Part shown: one piece after another, positions 18,852 to 27,697 of the stretch
How positions within the stretch are numbered: the stretch's first letter is position 1
Layout: each line of letters begins with the position of its first letter
NCBI RefSeq assembly: GCF_002797755.1
Contig: NZ_PGFI01000013.1
Location: forward strand, 310,001-374,000
DNA length: 64,000 nucleotides
Reading direction: 5' to 3'
DNA from: Brevirhabdus pacifica
Lineage (GTDB): Bacteria; Pseudomonadota; Alphaproteobacteria; Rhodobacterales; Rhodobacteraceae
The notes under the pieces: generated by a model
Database searches by the model: none
Told to the model about the DNA's origin: nothing
What the model saw: the letters and a program-made list of their open reading frames with translations, nothing else
Made by a program: the position numbers and the translations under genes

Positions 18852-18873
18852 AACCGGGCGCTGGGGCCCGGTT
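18852..18873 (-). terminator. Terminator of the hrcA-grpE unit
   Basis: On the minus strand AACCGGGC and GCCCGGTT form an 8-base stem with a short loop, followed directly by a T-rich tract (TTTTTTCTTTT). It lies past the grpE stop, between grpE and the convergent mutS, and can act as a Rho-independent terminator for grpE. Confidence 0.85.
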
Positions 18874-18918
18874 CATTCAATCGTCCATAGAAAGCGTTGC
18901 CCCAGCGGGGCCTGCCCC

Positions 18919-19509
18919 TCAGCTGGCGGGGGTCGAGGACACACCGACCTGCGCCGGGCGCAGAAGGCGGTCGTGCAGCAGGAAGCCTTCGACCATCACC
19001 TGGATGATCTCGCCGGCGCGGGTGCCGGGCAGCGGCGCTTCGAACATGGCCTGATGCATCTGGGGATCGAACTTGTCGCCAACCTCGGGGCTGACGGGCG
19101 TGATGCCGTGCTTGGAAAACACATTCAGAAGCTCGCGCATGGTCAGTTCGATCCCTTCCAGGATCGGACCGGCGGTGCTGCGATGCTCGTCATTGGCGGC
19201 ATCCAGCGCCCGGCGCAGGTTGTCGTAGACCGGCAGCATGTCGCGGGCCAGCTTGGAGCCGCCATACTGCTCGGCCTCGCGCCGGTCGCGGTCGCTACGC
19301 TTGCGCATGTTCTCGGCATCGGCCAGCGCCCGCAGCAACCGGTCCTTCAGCTCATCCCGCTCTTCGGTCAGGGCAGCCATCTCGGCCGCGCCGGAGGGGC
19401 GCTGCTCGTTGCTGGCCTCGTCATCCGTGATGTCGATGAGGTCGTCGGATTCCGCGTTCATCAGTTCGTCGGGATCGTCCAAAAAGGGGTTTTCTCTCGA
19501 TTCAGCCAT
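18919..19509 (-). CDS. grpE: Nucleotide exchange factor GrpE
   Basis: Cochaperone that releases ADP from DnaK. The 196-residue protein has an acidic N-terminal tail, a long coiled coil (about residues 40-90, with LTEERDELKDRLLRALADAEN) and a C-terminal beta domain containing the conserved GVSPEVGDKFDP-like block and HQAMFEAP. It lies 11 bases after hrcA and should be co-transcribed with it. dnaK and dnaJ are not in the window. Confidence 0.96.
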   Translation of the reverse strand: MAESRENPFLDDPDELMNAESDDLIDITDDEASNEQRPSGAAEMAALTEERDELKDRLLRALADAENMRKRSDRDRREAEQYGGSKLARDMLPVYDNLRRALDAANDEHRSTAGPILEGIELTMRELLNVFSKHGITPVSPEVGDKFDPQMHQAMFEAPLPGTRAGEIIQVMVEGFLLHDRLLRPAQVGVSSTPAS

Positions 19510-19520
19510 TTCGTCACCTG

Positions 19521-20585
19521 TCAGCCTCGGTCGGAAATCAGCTTTCCCACCAGTTGCGCGGTATAGTTCACGATCGGAACGACGCGTCCGTAGTTCAGCC
19601 GCGTCGGACCGATCACACCGACCGCGCCCACAATCTTTCGGTCAGCGTTCATATATGGGCTGACGACCAAAGAGGAACCCGAAAGTGAAAAAAGCTTGTT
19701 CTCGGAGCCGATAAAAATCCGCACACCATCGCCTGCCTCGGCCAATTCAAGGAATTCCGCGATGTCCCGCTTGCGCTCCAGGTCGTCGAAAAGCGAACGG
19801 ATGCGGTCAAGATCGGCCTCGCTGCCGCCCTCACCCAGCAGATTCGCCCGGCCGCGCACGATCAGCCGCTCGTTCTGACCGTCGGCGTCATCCCAGATCG
19901 CCAGGCCGCTCTCCACCAGATCGCGGGCCAGCACGTCGATCTCCTGCCGGCGGCGGGCGATCTCCTTGGTCATCCGCGCGCCCAGCTCGGACAGGGTCAG
20001 CCCCTCTGCGACGGCGTTGACGAAATTCGCGGCCTCGCGCATGGCCGAAGGGGTCAGTCCCGGCGGCGGGGTGAAGACACGGTTCTCGACCTGGCCGTCG
20101 GCAAAGACCAGAACCACCAGCGCCCGGTGCGGCGCCAGGCTGACGAATTCGATATGCTTGATCGGGGCCTCGTGCTTGGGCGCAAGCACCAGGCTCGCCC
20201 CCCGCGTCACGCCCGACAGGGCCGCGCCCACCCGGTCAAGGATGGAACCCACATCCCCGTTGCTGTTGCCGACCGTCGCCTCGATCCGCAGACGGTCGTC
20301 GGGCGTCAGGTCATCGACCTCCAGAAGGCCGTCGACGAACATCCGCAACCCCTGTTGGGTCGGGATCCGCCCGGCCGAGACATGGGGGCTGTCCAGCAAG
20401 CCGAGATGCTCCAGATCCTGCATCACGTTGCGCACGGTCGCGGCACTGATCCGTTCGCTCATACTGCGCGTGAGCGTGCGCGAACCGACGGGGTCCCCGG
20501 TGATCAGGTAACCCTCGACGACCCGGCGAAAGACTTCGCGGGAGCGGTCGTTCATCTGTTTCAGTATGTCGCCGCTGTCGGTCAT
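19521..20585 (-). CDS. hrcA: Heat-inducible transcription repressor HrcA
   Basis: Represses class I heat-shock genes by binding the CIRCE inverted repeat, with GroEL as modulator. The N-terminal winged helix has [13 protein letters not shown] and the [14 protein letters not shown] recognition region; the rest is the HrcA C-terminal domain ending in the conserved [17 protein letters not shown] place the start at the ATG at 20585. A TTG at 20597 is also in frame, and the spacing of its ribosome site is poor. No CIRCE sequence is seen between hrcA and rph, so control here may not be autoregulatory. Confidence 0.94.
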   Translation of the reverse strand: MTDSGDILKQMNDRSREVFRRVVEGYLITGDPVGSRTLTRSMSERISAATVRNVMQDLEHLGLLDSPHVSAGRIPTQQGLRMFVDGLLEVDDLTPDDRLRIEATVGNSNGDVGSILDRVGAALSGVTRGASLVLAPKHEAPIKHIEFVSLAPHRALVVLVFADGQVENRVFTPPPGLTPSAMREAANFVNAVAEGLTLSELGARMTKEIARRRQEIDVLARDLVESGLAIWDDADGQNERLIVRGRANLLGEGGSEADLDRIRSLFDDLERKRDIAEFLELAEAGDGVRIFIGSENKLFSLSGSSLVVSPYMNADRKIVGAVGVIGPTRLNYGRVVPIVNYTAQLVGKLISDRG

Positions 20586-20705
20586 GTGATCCGCCAATCG
20601 TGGAATGCCATTAAATCCGTCGCGCTGGCGGGGTCAATCAGGGCTTGTCTTGATCAACCACGCCCGGCTATCTGTGCCGCAATCAATGGACAAGGACGGT
20701 TTTGC

Positions 20706-21413
20706 ATGCGCCCCTCAGGCCGACAGATAAGCGAATTGCGCCCGGTTTCAATCGAAACCGGGGTTATGAAACACGCCGAGGGCTCCTGCCTGATCCGCTG
20801 TGGTGACACCCACGTGCTGTGCACCGCCACCCTGGAAGAGCGCGTGCCGCCCTTCCTCAAGAACACCGGTCTTGGCTGGGTCACGGCCGAATACGGCATG
20901 CTGCCCCGCGCCACCAACACCCGTATGCGCCGTGAGGCCAAGAACGGCCAGTCCGGCCGCACCCAGGAGATCCAGCGCCTGATCGGCCGCAGCCTGCGTG
21001 CCGGGATCGACCGCTCGGCCCTGGGCGAACGTCAGATCAGCATCGACTGCGACGTGATCCAGGCCGACGGCGGCACCCGCTGCGCCTCGATCACCGGCGG
21101 CTGGGTCGCCCTGCGCCTTGCGGTCAACAAGCTGATGAAGGCCGGCGACATCACCAGCGATCCGCTGACCGACCACGTGGCCGCCGTCTCCTGCGGCGTC
21201 TACGCCGGGCAGACCATCCTTGATCTGGATTACGCCGAAGATTCCCAAGCTGGCACCGACGCCAACTTCGTGATGACCGGCAGCCACGGCCTGATCGAAA
21301 TCCAGGGATCGGCCGAAGGTGCGACATTTTCGCGCACCCAGTTCGACGAGCTGATGAACCTTGCTGAGGCCGGGATCACCCAATTGGTCGAGGCCCAGAA
21401 GGCGGCCATCTGA
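20706..21413 (+). CDS. rph: Ribonuclease PH
   Basis: Phosphorolytic 3'-5' exoribonuclease that trims tRNA precursors. The 235-residue protein is close to the usual 238 and has the conserved block [14 protein letters not shown] and the phosphate-site Arg/Thr region of the family ([15 protein letters not shown]). The ATG at 20706 begins right before the conserved [14 protein letters not shown]. It is the first gene of a four-gene overlapping unit: the stop overlaps the rdgB start by one base. Confidence 0.96.
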   Translation: MRPSGRQISELRPVSIETGVMKHAEGSCLIRCGDTHVLCTATLEERVPPFLKNTGLGWVTAEYGMLPRATNTRMRREAKNGQSGRTQEIQRLIGRSLRAGIDRSALGERQISIDCDVIQADGGTRCASITGGWVALRLAVNKLMKAGDITSDPLTDHVAAVSCGVYAGQTILDLDYAEDSQAGTDANFVMTGSHGLIEIQGSAEGATFSRTQFDELMNLAEAGITQLVEAQKAAI

Positions 21414-22033
21414 TGCGGCGCTTCTCCGGCGATACCCTGCTGATTGCGACCCACAACCAGGGCAAGCTGGAGGAGATCCGGCGCCTGCTGGCGCCTTACG
21501 ACGTGAACGTCACCTCCGCGGCCGAGCATGACCTGCCCGAGCCCGAGGAGACCGAAGACAGCTTCGTCGGCAATGCCCGCATCAAGGCCCATGCCGCAGC
21601 CCGGGCCACCGGGCTGCCGGCCCTTTCCGACGACAGCGGGATCGAGATCGAGGCGCTTGGCGGCAAGCCGGGCGTCTACACCGCCGACTGGGCCGAAACG
21701 CCCGAAGGCCGCGATTTCGAAATGGCCATGCGCCGCACCTGGGACGAGCTTGAGCGGATCGCCGCCCCCTTCCCCCGCCGCGCCCGCTTTTGTTGCACCC
21801 TGGTCCTTGCATGGCCGGACGGCCATGACGAAGTATTCCCGGGCAAGATGGACGGGCAGATCGTCTGGCCGATGCGCGGTGAACAGGGCCATGGCTATGA
21901 TCCGATCTTCCAGCCTGACGGGTTCGACCAGACCTTCGGCGAAATGGAACGCTGGCAGAAAAACCGCATCAGCCACCGGGCCGACGCCTTCGCGCAGCTG
22001 GTCGCAGGCTGTTTCGCAAACCCCGATGACTGA
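21413..22033 (+). CDS. rdgB: XTP/dITP diphosphatase (HAM1/RdgB)
   Basis: Removes non-canonical purine nucleotides such as dITP and XTP from the pool. The 206-residue protein has the family substrate motif THNQGKLEEIR at residues 13-23 and LSDDSGIEIEALGGKPGVY. The start ATG overlaps the rph stop by one base (TGATG) and the stop is overlapped by the hemW start by 8 bases, so this unit is almost certainly one transcript. Confidence 0.95.
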   Translation: MRRFSGDTLLIATHNQGKLEEIRRLLAPYDVNVTSAAEHDLPEPEETEDSFVGNARIKAHAAARATGLPALSDDSGIEIEALGGKPGVYTADWAETPEGRDFEMAMRRTWDELERIAAPFPRRARFCCTLVLAWPDGHDEVFPGKMDGQIVWPMRGEQGHGYDPIFQPDGFDQTFGEMERWQKNRISHRADAFAQLVAGCFANPDD

Positions 22034-23183
22034 ACCTTCACAAGGGGGTTTCGGCCTTTATCTGCATTGGCCCTTCTGCCAGGCAAAATGCCCCTATTGC
22101 GATTTCAACTCCCATGTCGTGGCCCGGATCGATCAGGAACAATGGGAAACCGCCTACCTGGCCGAGCTTGATCGCGCCGCGGCCGAGACACCGGACCGCA
22201 TCCTCGACACCGTGTTCTTCGGCGGCGGCACGCCCAGCCTGATGTCCGCCAGCCTGGTCCAGGCGATCATGGACAGGATCCGCCGCAACTGGCGCCTCTC
22301 CAACAGCCTCGAAGTCACGCTGGAGGCCAACCCCACTTCGGTCGAGGCGGGCCGGTTCCAAGGCTACCGGCAGGCCGGGGTGAACCGCGTATCCATGGGA
22401 ATTCAGGCTCTAAACAACGACGATTTGCGTCGCCTGGGCCGGCTGCACTCGGTCGAGGAAGCCCGCCGCGCCTTTGACTTCGCGCGAGAGACGTTCCCTC
22501 AGGTGAGCTTTGATCTGATCTACGCGCGCCAGGACCAAAGCCTTGCAGCCTGGGAGGAGGAATTGTCTTCCGCCCTCAACATGGCGGCCGATCATCTCTC
22601 GCTTTATCAACTGACGATCGAGGAAGGCACCGCCTTTGGCGAGCGTATGGCACGCGGTGGCTTGAAAGGCCTGCCGGACGAGGACACCGCCGCCGCGATG
22701 TTCGAGATGACCCAGGCCATGACCGCTGACGCCGGCCTGCCGGCCTACGAGATCTCAAACCACGCCCGGCCGGGCGCCGAATCCCGCCACAACATGATCT
22801 ACTGGAAGGGCGGCGAATACGTGGGCGTCGGTCCCGGCGCCCACGGGCGTATCGTATCCGATGGTCAGCGTTACGCGACCGAGACCCATCTTGCGCCCGG
22901 GGCCTGGCTTCAGGCGGTGGAGCGGCAGGGGCACGGGGAAAGCCTCAGAACGGCTCTTACAAAGGCCGATCAGGGCGAAGAACTGCTACTGATGGGGCTT
23001 CGGATATCCGACGGTGTCTCGGTTTCCCAAGTTCAGGATCTTCTGGGCCGCCCCCTGCCCTATAGCGCAATCAAGCAGCTTTCAGATGACGGCTACCTCG
23101 TTCATGACGGCGATCGCCTACGGGTCACGGGCGCCGGTCGCCTGGTTCTGAACGGCGTGCTGCGCGAACTTCTGGCCGGCTGA
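22026..23183 (+). CDS. hemW: Radical SAM family heme chaperone HemW
   Basis: A radical-SAM protein of the HemN family, in this branch thought to be a heme chaperone that inserts heme into proteins. The 385-residue product has the iron-sulfur motif C18-x3-C22-x2-C25 (CQAKCPYC). The LYLHWPFC opening and absence of extra N-terminal HemN elements place it in the HemW group rather than coproporphyrinogen dehydrogenase, though annotation by homology often says the latter. The ATG at 22026 overlaps rdgB by 8 bases. The downstream gene overlaps by one base. Confidence 0.93.
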   Translation: MTEPSQGGFGLYLHWPFCQAKCPYCDFNSHVVARIDQEQWETAYLAELDRAAAETPDRILDTVFFGGGTPSLMSASLVQAIMDRIRRNWRLSNSLEVTLEANPTSVEAGRFQGYRQAGVNRVSMGIQALNNDDLRRLGRLHSVEEARRAFDFARETFPQVSFDLIYARQDQSLAAWEEELSSALNMAADHLSLYQLTIEEGTAFGERMARGGLKGLPDEDTAAAMFEMTQAMTADAGLPAYEISNHARPGAESRHNMIYWKGGEYVGVGPGAHGRIVSDGQRYATETHLAPGAWLQAVERQGHGESLRTALTKADQGEELLLMGLRISDGVSVSQVQDLLGRPLPYSAIKQLSDDGYLVHDGDRLRVTGAGRLVLNGVLRELLAG

Positions 23184-23536
23184 TGCGCGCGTTCTGGTTC
23201 ATCATCGGAATGCTAAGCCTGATCCTCGGATTGGCGGGCATCCTGTTGCCCCTGCTGCCCACCGTGCCGTTCCTGCTGCTGGCCGCCTTCTGCTTTGCCC
23301 GCTCATCCCAGCGGGTGCACGCCTGGCTGATCGGGCATCCGCGCCTGGGCCCGCCCATCACCGATTGGCAGGAACGTGGTGCAATCGGCCCGAGGGCAAA
23401 ACGGCTCGCCAGCCTATCGATCGGTCTGGCCTTCGCCCTGTCGGTCGCGATGGGCGTGCGTCCGCAAATCCTTGGAATTCAAGCCGCCGTATTGGTCGCC
23501 GTGACGATCTTTATCTGGACACGTCCATCGGCCTGA
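23183..23536 (+). CDS. DUF454 (YbaN family) inner membrane protein
   Basis: A 117-residue membrane protein with an N-terminal hydrophobic hairpin (MRAFWFIIGMLSLILGLAGI, then LLPTVPFLLLAAFCFARSS) and a second pair of segments near the C terminus. The PLLPTVPFLLLAAFCFARS block is the DUF454 signature. No function is established for the family. The ATG overlaps the hemW stop by one base. Its 3' end overlaps the convergent parB by 26 bases, which leaves no room for a separate terminator between them. Confidence 0.86.
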   Translation: MRAFWFIIGMLSLILGLAGILLPLLPTVPFLLLAAFCFARSSQRVHAWLIGHPRLGPPITDWQERGAIGPRAKRLASLSIGLAFALSVAMGVRPQILGIQAAVLVAVTIFIWTRPSA

Positions 23537-24428
23537 CGTTCAGAAGCGCGATCAGCCCATCAAGCTGGTCCAGATCCTTGTAATTCAGGACCATTCGACC
23601 GCTTTCCTGGCCAGCCTGGTGCTCGATCCGTACCTCCAGACCGAGGTTCGCCGTCAGCTGATCCTCCAGCGCCAGCGTATCCGGATCGGTGGTTCGCCCA
23701 CTGGACTTGCGCGACGCTTTGGGCGCGGCTGAGCTGCCGCCGCCCCCCTTGGCCAGATCTTCGGTTTGGCGCACCGACAGGCCCTTCGCGATCACTTGGC
23801 GGGCAAGCTCCGACGGGTTTTCCGTGGTGATGAGCGCCCGCGCATGCCCCGCGCTCAGCCGCCCCTGGCGCAGATGGTCCTGCACGTCTTCGGGCAACTG
23901 CAGCAGGCGCATGAGGTTCGCGATATGACTGCGCGACTTCCCAAGCGAGGCCGACAGACGTTCCTGCGTATGCCCGAACTTCTCCATCAACTGCTTGTAG
24001 CCGGCCGCCTCCTCCACCGCGTTCAGATCGGCGCGCTGGATGTTCTCGATGATCGCCAGCTCAAGGACCTCAGTATCGTCCAAGTCCCTGACAATAACTG
24101 GAATTTCATGAAGTTGGGCACGCTGGGCGGCGCGCCAGCGTCGTTCGCCCGCCACGATCTCGAACCGGTCCGCGCCGGCGGGGTGCGGACGAACGATCAG
24201 CGGTTGGATGATCCCCTTCTCGCGCACCGAATCCGTCAGTTCCTGCAGCGCCTGAGCCGAGAAATCGCGGCGCGGCTGGTCAGGGTTGGCAGCAATCTTC
24301 TCTATCGGAACCACGCGCTCGGCCGCCGCAGGTTCGCTTCGGGCCTTGCCGGGTTGCAGATCCACGTCGGCCATCAGTGCCGACAGGCCACGACCCAGGC
24401 CGCGGCGCTCCTGCTTTTTATCCGACAT
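23511..24428 (-). CDS. parB: Chromosome partitioning protein ParB
   Basis: Binds parS and spreads along DNA as a CTP-dependent clamp to segregate the origin region. The 305-residue product has the CTP-binding/box II motif GERRWRAAQ, and the helix-turn-helix that reads parS (LSASLGKSRSHIANLMRLLQLP, about residues 160-180). LGRGLSALMAD near the N terminus is the ParA-interacting segment. The ATG at 24428 lies inside the parA gene (11-base overlap). It is the last gene of the origin-side operon, and three parS sites lie 1-3.3 kb away. Confidence 0.96.
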   Translation of the reverse strand: MSDKKQERRGLGRGLSALMADVDLQPGKARSEPAAAERVVPIEKIAANPDQPRRDFSAQALQELTDSVREKGIIQPLIVRPHPAGADRFEIVAGERRWRAAQRAQLHEIPVIVRDLDDTEVLELAIIENIQRADLNAVEEAAGYKQLMEKFGHTQERLSASLGKSRSHIANLMRLLQLPEDVQDHLRQGRLSAGHARALITTENPSELARQVIAKGLSVRQTEDLAKGGGGSSAAPKASRKSSGRTTDPDTLALEDQLTANLGLEVRIEHQAGQESGRMVLNYKDLDQLDGLIALLNVRPMDVSR

Positions 24429-25221
24429 GCTGCACCCCGCGTTCACTGTGTTGTTTCATGATTTCCGTGGCCAGCGACTTGTAGGCGACGCTCCCGCGGG
24501 AGGTCGGATCATACTGGATCACCGGCATTGCATAGCTGGGCGCCTCGCTGACCCGAACATTTCGCGGAATCTTGGTCTTGAAGACCAGATCCCCAAGATT
24601 GTCCCGGGCATCCTCTTCAACCTGCCGCGCCAAGTTGTTGCGCGCGTCGAACATGGTCAGGACCACCCCCTCGATGCGCAAATCGGGGTTGGCCGTCTGA
24701 CGTATCTCGCGGATCGACAGCATCAACTGGGACAGCCCCTCCAGCGCAAAGAACTCGCTTTGCAGCGGGATCAGCAAAGCATGCGCCGCGACCATGGCGT
24801 TCAGAGTGAGCAGGTTCAGCGAGGGCGGGCAATCGATCAGGACGAAATCGAACTTCTGGTCCTGAACTCCCTCCCGCAATGCCTTCTGAAGCAGAAATAT
24901 CCGCTTTTCATGGGAAACCAGCTGCATATCGGCCGAGCTGAGGTCAGTTGTCGCCGGCGCGATCATCAACCGGTTGAACTTTGTCGGCCTTACCACGTCG
25001 GCAAGGGCGGTGCCTTCGATGATCAGGTCATACGTGGTGAATTCGCGGTCTTCCGGTTCGATCCCCAGGCCCGTCGATGCGTTACCTTGGGGGTCCAGAT
25101 CCACGATCAGGACATTCAGCCCCTTTGAGGCCAGCGCAGCGCCCAGGTTGATCGTCGTGGTGGTCTTGCCCACCCCGCCCTTCTGATTAACGACTGCGAT
25201 GATATGGGGTTCATTCTGCAC
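24418..25221 (-). CDS. parA: Chromosome partitioning ATPase ParA
   Basis: Walker-type ATPase that moves ParB-bound origins to the cell poles. The 267-residue product has the deviant Walker A KGGVGKTTTTINLG near residue 14 (two lysines as in the ParA/MinD family) and the DPQGNAST block. It is followed by parB (11-base overlap) and overlaps the 3' end of rsmG by 11 bases. This places it in the single leftward operon of the origin region. Confidence 0.97.
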   Translation of the reverse strand: MQNEPHIIAVVNQKGGVGKTTTTINLGAALASKGLNVLIVDLDPQGNASTGLGIEPEDREFTTYDLIIEGTALADVVRPTKFNRLMIAPATTDLSSADMQLVSHEKRIFLLQKALREGVQDQKFDFVLIDCPPSLNLLTLNAMVAAHALLIPLQSEFFALEGLSQLMLSIREIRQTANPDLRIEGVVLTMFDARNNLARQVEEDARDNLGDLVFKTKIPRNVRVSEAPSYAMPVIQYDPTSRGSVAYKSLATEIMKQHSERGVQHVG

Positions 25222-25843
25222 GCTCGACCTCGCTTATTTCCAGAACGACAGCGTCTTCTTGTGTACGGCTTGGTCTAATCTGCGTCTGGAAACGCCACTG
25301 CGCAAGAGCTTCTTCGACTTCGTCCCGGTGCGTGCGCCCTTTTAGCAGAAGCGCCGTGGCCCCCGGGGCACCGTGTCGGTCAACATGCGCGAGCAAATGC
25401 TTCAATGGCGCCAGGGCACGGGCAGAGATGATATCGGCCCCAAGGGATGCCTGACGCTCAATTCTTTCGGCGATTACAGTAACGGGCGTGCTTGTTTCAC
25501 GTGAAACACTGCGCAGGAACTCAGTCTTTCGCTGATCGGCCTCGAGCAGAGTGAATTTTCGATCCGGATGGGTTTCTGCCGATATGATGGCACAAACCAA
25601 ACCTGGGAAACCGGCGCCACTGCCGATATCCAGCCAATGCTCGCCTGCTCGAGCGGGCAGCATGAGCTGCGCGCTATCAAGGATATGTCGCTCCCAAGCG
25701 TCCTGAATGGTCGAACGAGCAACTAAGTTGATCGATCGGTTCCACTTTTCCAGCAGCGCTTGGTATTGCTTAAGCTTGTCGATTGTTTCACGTGAAACAA
25801 CCAAACCGTCGATGAGGGCTTCAGCCGGCTTTTTTGACGTCAT
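25211..25843 (-). CDS. rsmG: 16S rRNA (guanine-N7) methyltransferase RsmG
   Basis: Methylates G527 of 16S rRNA at N7. The 210-residue product has the SAM-binding [11 protein letters not shown] (about residues 72-82), and the N-terminal [11 protein letters not shown] is a known family block. The gene contains two copies of the parS palindrome; each is read as V-S-R-E-T in the protein, once near residue 17 and once near residue 115. It overlaps mnmG by 23 bases and parA by 11. Confidence 0.96.
   Translation of the reverse strand: MTSKKPAEALIDGLVVSRETIDKLKQYQALLEKWNRSINLVARSTIQDAWERHILDSAQLMLPARAGEHWLDIGSGAGFPGLVCAIISAETHPDRKFTLLEADQRKTEFLRSVSRETSTPVTVIAERIERQASLGADIISARALAPLKHLLAHVDRHGAPGATALLLKGRTHRDEVEEALAQWRFQTQIRPSRTQEDAVVLEISEVERAE
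25493..25508. promoter_or_regulatory. parS site 1 (in rsmG)
   Basis: TGTTTCACGTGAAACA, the perfect 16-base parS palindrome bound by ParB. It lies inside rsmG and is read in frame as Val-Ser-Arg-Glu-Thr. Confidence 0.94.
25784..25799. promoter_or_regulatory. parS site 2 (in rsmG)
   Basis: A second perfect copy of TGTTTCACGTGAAACA, near the 5' end of rsmG, again read as Val-Ser-Arg-Glu-Thr. It is about 290 bases from site 1. Confidence 0.94.
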
Positions 25844-27686
25844 GCTTCCTCAAATGGCCGAGTATCAGCATAAGTGCCGCAGGCGTGATGCCTTCAATCT
25901 GCGCAGCCTGGCCCAATGTTTCGGGCAGAGATGCCTGAAGTTTGCTCTTAACCTCGTTCGACAGCCCACGCACCAATTCGTAATCGAACCCGGGCGGGAT
26001 CAGCCGCTGCTCATCCTTCCGTAGGGAATCGACATCGTGCTGCTGACGCTCCACATAATGGGCGTAGCGCGCGTCAGCCATCAACTGGGCGCGAATTTCC
26101 GGGGCAATCGCCTCCGCGCCTTCCACCAACGACATCACCTGCTCCGGGTCCTGATCGCTGTAAGACAGTAGGTCATAAGCCGAGCGGCGGGATCCGTCCT
26201 GCCGCACGGTTATGCCGCGGGCCTCAAGTTCGGTTGCGGAGTAGGCCCTCTCTTTAAGCATGGCCTCCCCGGCCGCCAGAAGGTCCATTTTCTCGAGGAA
26301 CCGGGACCGACGCGACTCGCTGACGCAGCCCACCTCATCACCAAGTCCAGTCAATCTTTGGTCGGCATTGTCGGCCCGTAGCGAAAGCCGGAACTCAGCA
26401 CGCGAGGTGAACATGCGATACGGCTCGGCAACGCCCTTGGTTACCAGGTCGTCGATCATAACGCCGATATAGGCCTCGGCCCGCCCAAGGACGAAATCGT
26501 CGTTACCCTGTGCAGCACTGGCCGCGTTGATCCCGGCCAGCAGGCCTTGGGCGGCCGCCTCTTCATAGCCGGTTGTTCCATTGATCTGCCCGGCCAGAAA
26601 GAGGCCCGGGATTTGCTTGCACTCCAGCGTCCGGCGCAAAGCACGTGGATCGATGTAATCATACTCGATCGCGTATCCGGGTTGAGTAATCTCAACATTT
26701 TCCAAGCCGCGGATGGAGCGGACGTAAGCTTCCTGCACATCAACTGGAAGAGAGGTTGAGATCCCGTTGGGGTAAACCGTGCTGGTGGTCAGCCCCTCTG
26801 GCTCAAGGAAGACCTGGTGGCTGTCCTTGTCGGCAAACCGCATGATCTTGTCTTCGATCGACGGGCAATAGCGGGGGCCAACCCCGCTGATATGACCGCC
26901 ATACATGGCCGAGCGGCCGATGTTTTCAAGAATGATGTCATGGGTTTGGGCGTTGGTCGCCGTGACTCCGCAATCAACCTGGCGCAGCACTGGCGCCGCG
27001 CTGTCGAACGAGAAGAGGACCGGATCTTCGTCGCCCGGTTGGCGATCAACCACGGACCAGTCGATTGTCTTGCCGTCCAATCGTGGAGGGGTTCCCGTCT
27101 TCAGCCGACCAAGCGGAAGTTCGAACCCCTTCATCCTTTCGGCGAGTTTGAGGGATGCATTGTCGCCCATCCGCCCGCCGGTCCGGCGTTCTTCGCCGAT
27201 ATGGATTGTCCCGCCCAAGAAAGTGCCGGTGGTCAGAATGACGGAGGAAGCTGCGAGCCGGCTGCCATCTGCGAGGATCACGCCCGTTACCCGCCCGCCA
27301 TCCATGGTCAGGTCGGCGACCTCCCCCTCGACGATGCGGAGATGTTCCAGCCTGCTAAGCAGGTCCTGGATTGCGGCCTTGTACGCCTCACGATCAGCTT
27401 GGGCACGCGGTCCTTGGACGGCCGGACCTTTGCGGCGGTTCAGAAGACGGAACTGGATACCGGCACGATCGGCGGCCTTGCCCATGATGCCATCAAGCGC
27501 GTCGATCTCGCGAACCAAGTGCCCCTTGCCCAGCCCGCCAATCGCCGGGTTGCACGACATGACGCCAAGGTCGCCGCGCTTCAGTGTAACAAGGATCGTG
27601 GGAACGCCCATCCGCGCGCTGACAGCGGCGGCCTCGCATCCTGCGTGACCACCTCCGACAACGATAACCGGGTACCGATGTTTCAC
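25821..27686 (-). CDS. mnmG: tRNA uridine-5-carboxymethylaminomethyl modification enzyme MnmG
   Basis: FAD-dependent partner of MnmE that makes cmnm5U34 in tRNA anticodons. The 621-residue protein has the dinucleotide fold [14 protein letters not shown] at its N terminus, the second conserved block [13 protein letters not shown], and a C-terminal helical domain that binds MnmE. The start is a choice between GTGs at 27695 and 27686. AGGAG lies 8 bases before the GTG at 27686, whereas the GTG at 27695 overlaps that AGGAG, so 27686 is preferred. The initiation region is formed by parS site 3. mnmG begins 11 bases after mnmE and runs into rsmG (23-base overlap). Confidence 0.96.
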   Translation of the reverse strand: MKHRYPVIVVGGGHAGCEAAAVSARMGVPTILVTLKRGDLGVMSCNPAIGGLGKGHLVREIDALDGIMGKAADRAGIQFRLLNRRKGPAVQGPRAQADREAYKAAIQDLLSRLEHLRIVEGEVADLTMDGGRVTGVILADGSRLAASSVILTTGTFLGGTIHIGEERRTGGRMGDNASLKLAERMKGFELPLGRLKTGTPPRLDGKTIDWSVVDRQPGDEDPVLFSFDSAAPVLRQVDCGVTATNAQTHDIILENIGRSAMYGGHISGVGPRYCPSIEDKIMRFADKDSHQVFLEPEGLTTSTVYPNGISTSLPVDVQEAYVRSIRGLENVEITQPGYAIEYDYIDPRALRRTLECKQIPGLFLAGQINGTTGYEEAAAQGLLAGINAASAAQGNDDFVLGRAEAYIGVMIDDLVTKGVAEPYRMFTSRAEFRLSLRADNADQRLTGLGDEVGCVSESRRSRFLEKMDLLAAGEAMLKERAYSATELEARGITVRQDGSRRSAYDLLSYSDQDPEQVMSLVEGAEAIAPEIRAQLMADARYAHYVERQQHDVDSLRKDEQRLIPPGFDYELVRGLSNEVKSKLQASLPETLGQAAQIEGITPAALMLILGHLRKHDVKKAG

Positions 27687-27694
27687 GTGAAACA
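27679..27694. promoter_or_regulatory. parS site 3 (spanning the mnmG start)
   Basis: A third perfect TGTTTCACGTGAAACA, between the mnmG ribosome site and the first codons. Its central GTG is the probable mnmG start codon. ParB bound here would cover the initiation region. Confidence 0.94.
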
Positions 27695-27697
27695 CTC

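Noticed and set aside
20640-20690. TTGATCAA before rph as an FNR-type site
   Set aside because: FNR sites need TTGAT-N4-ATCAA; here the halves abut, so it is only a short palindrome.
27686-27695. GTG at 27695 as the mnmG start
   Set aside because: It overlaps the AGGAG ribosome site. The GTG at 27686 has correct spacing, so it was chosen.
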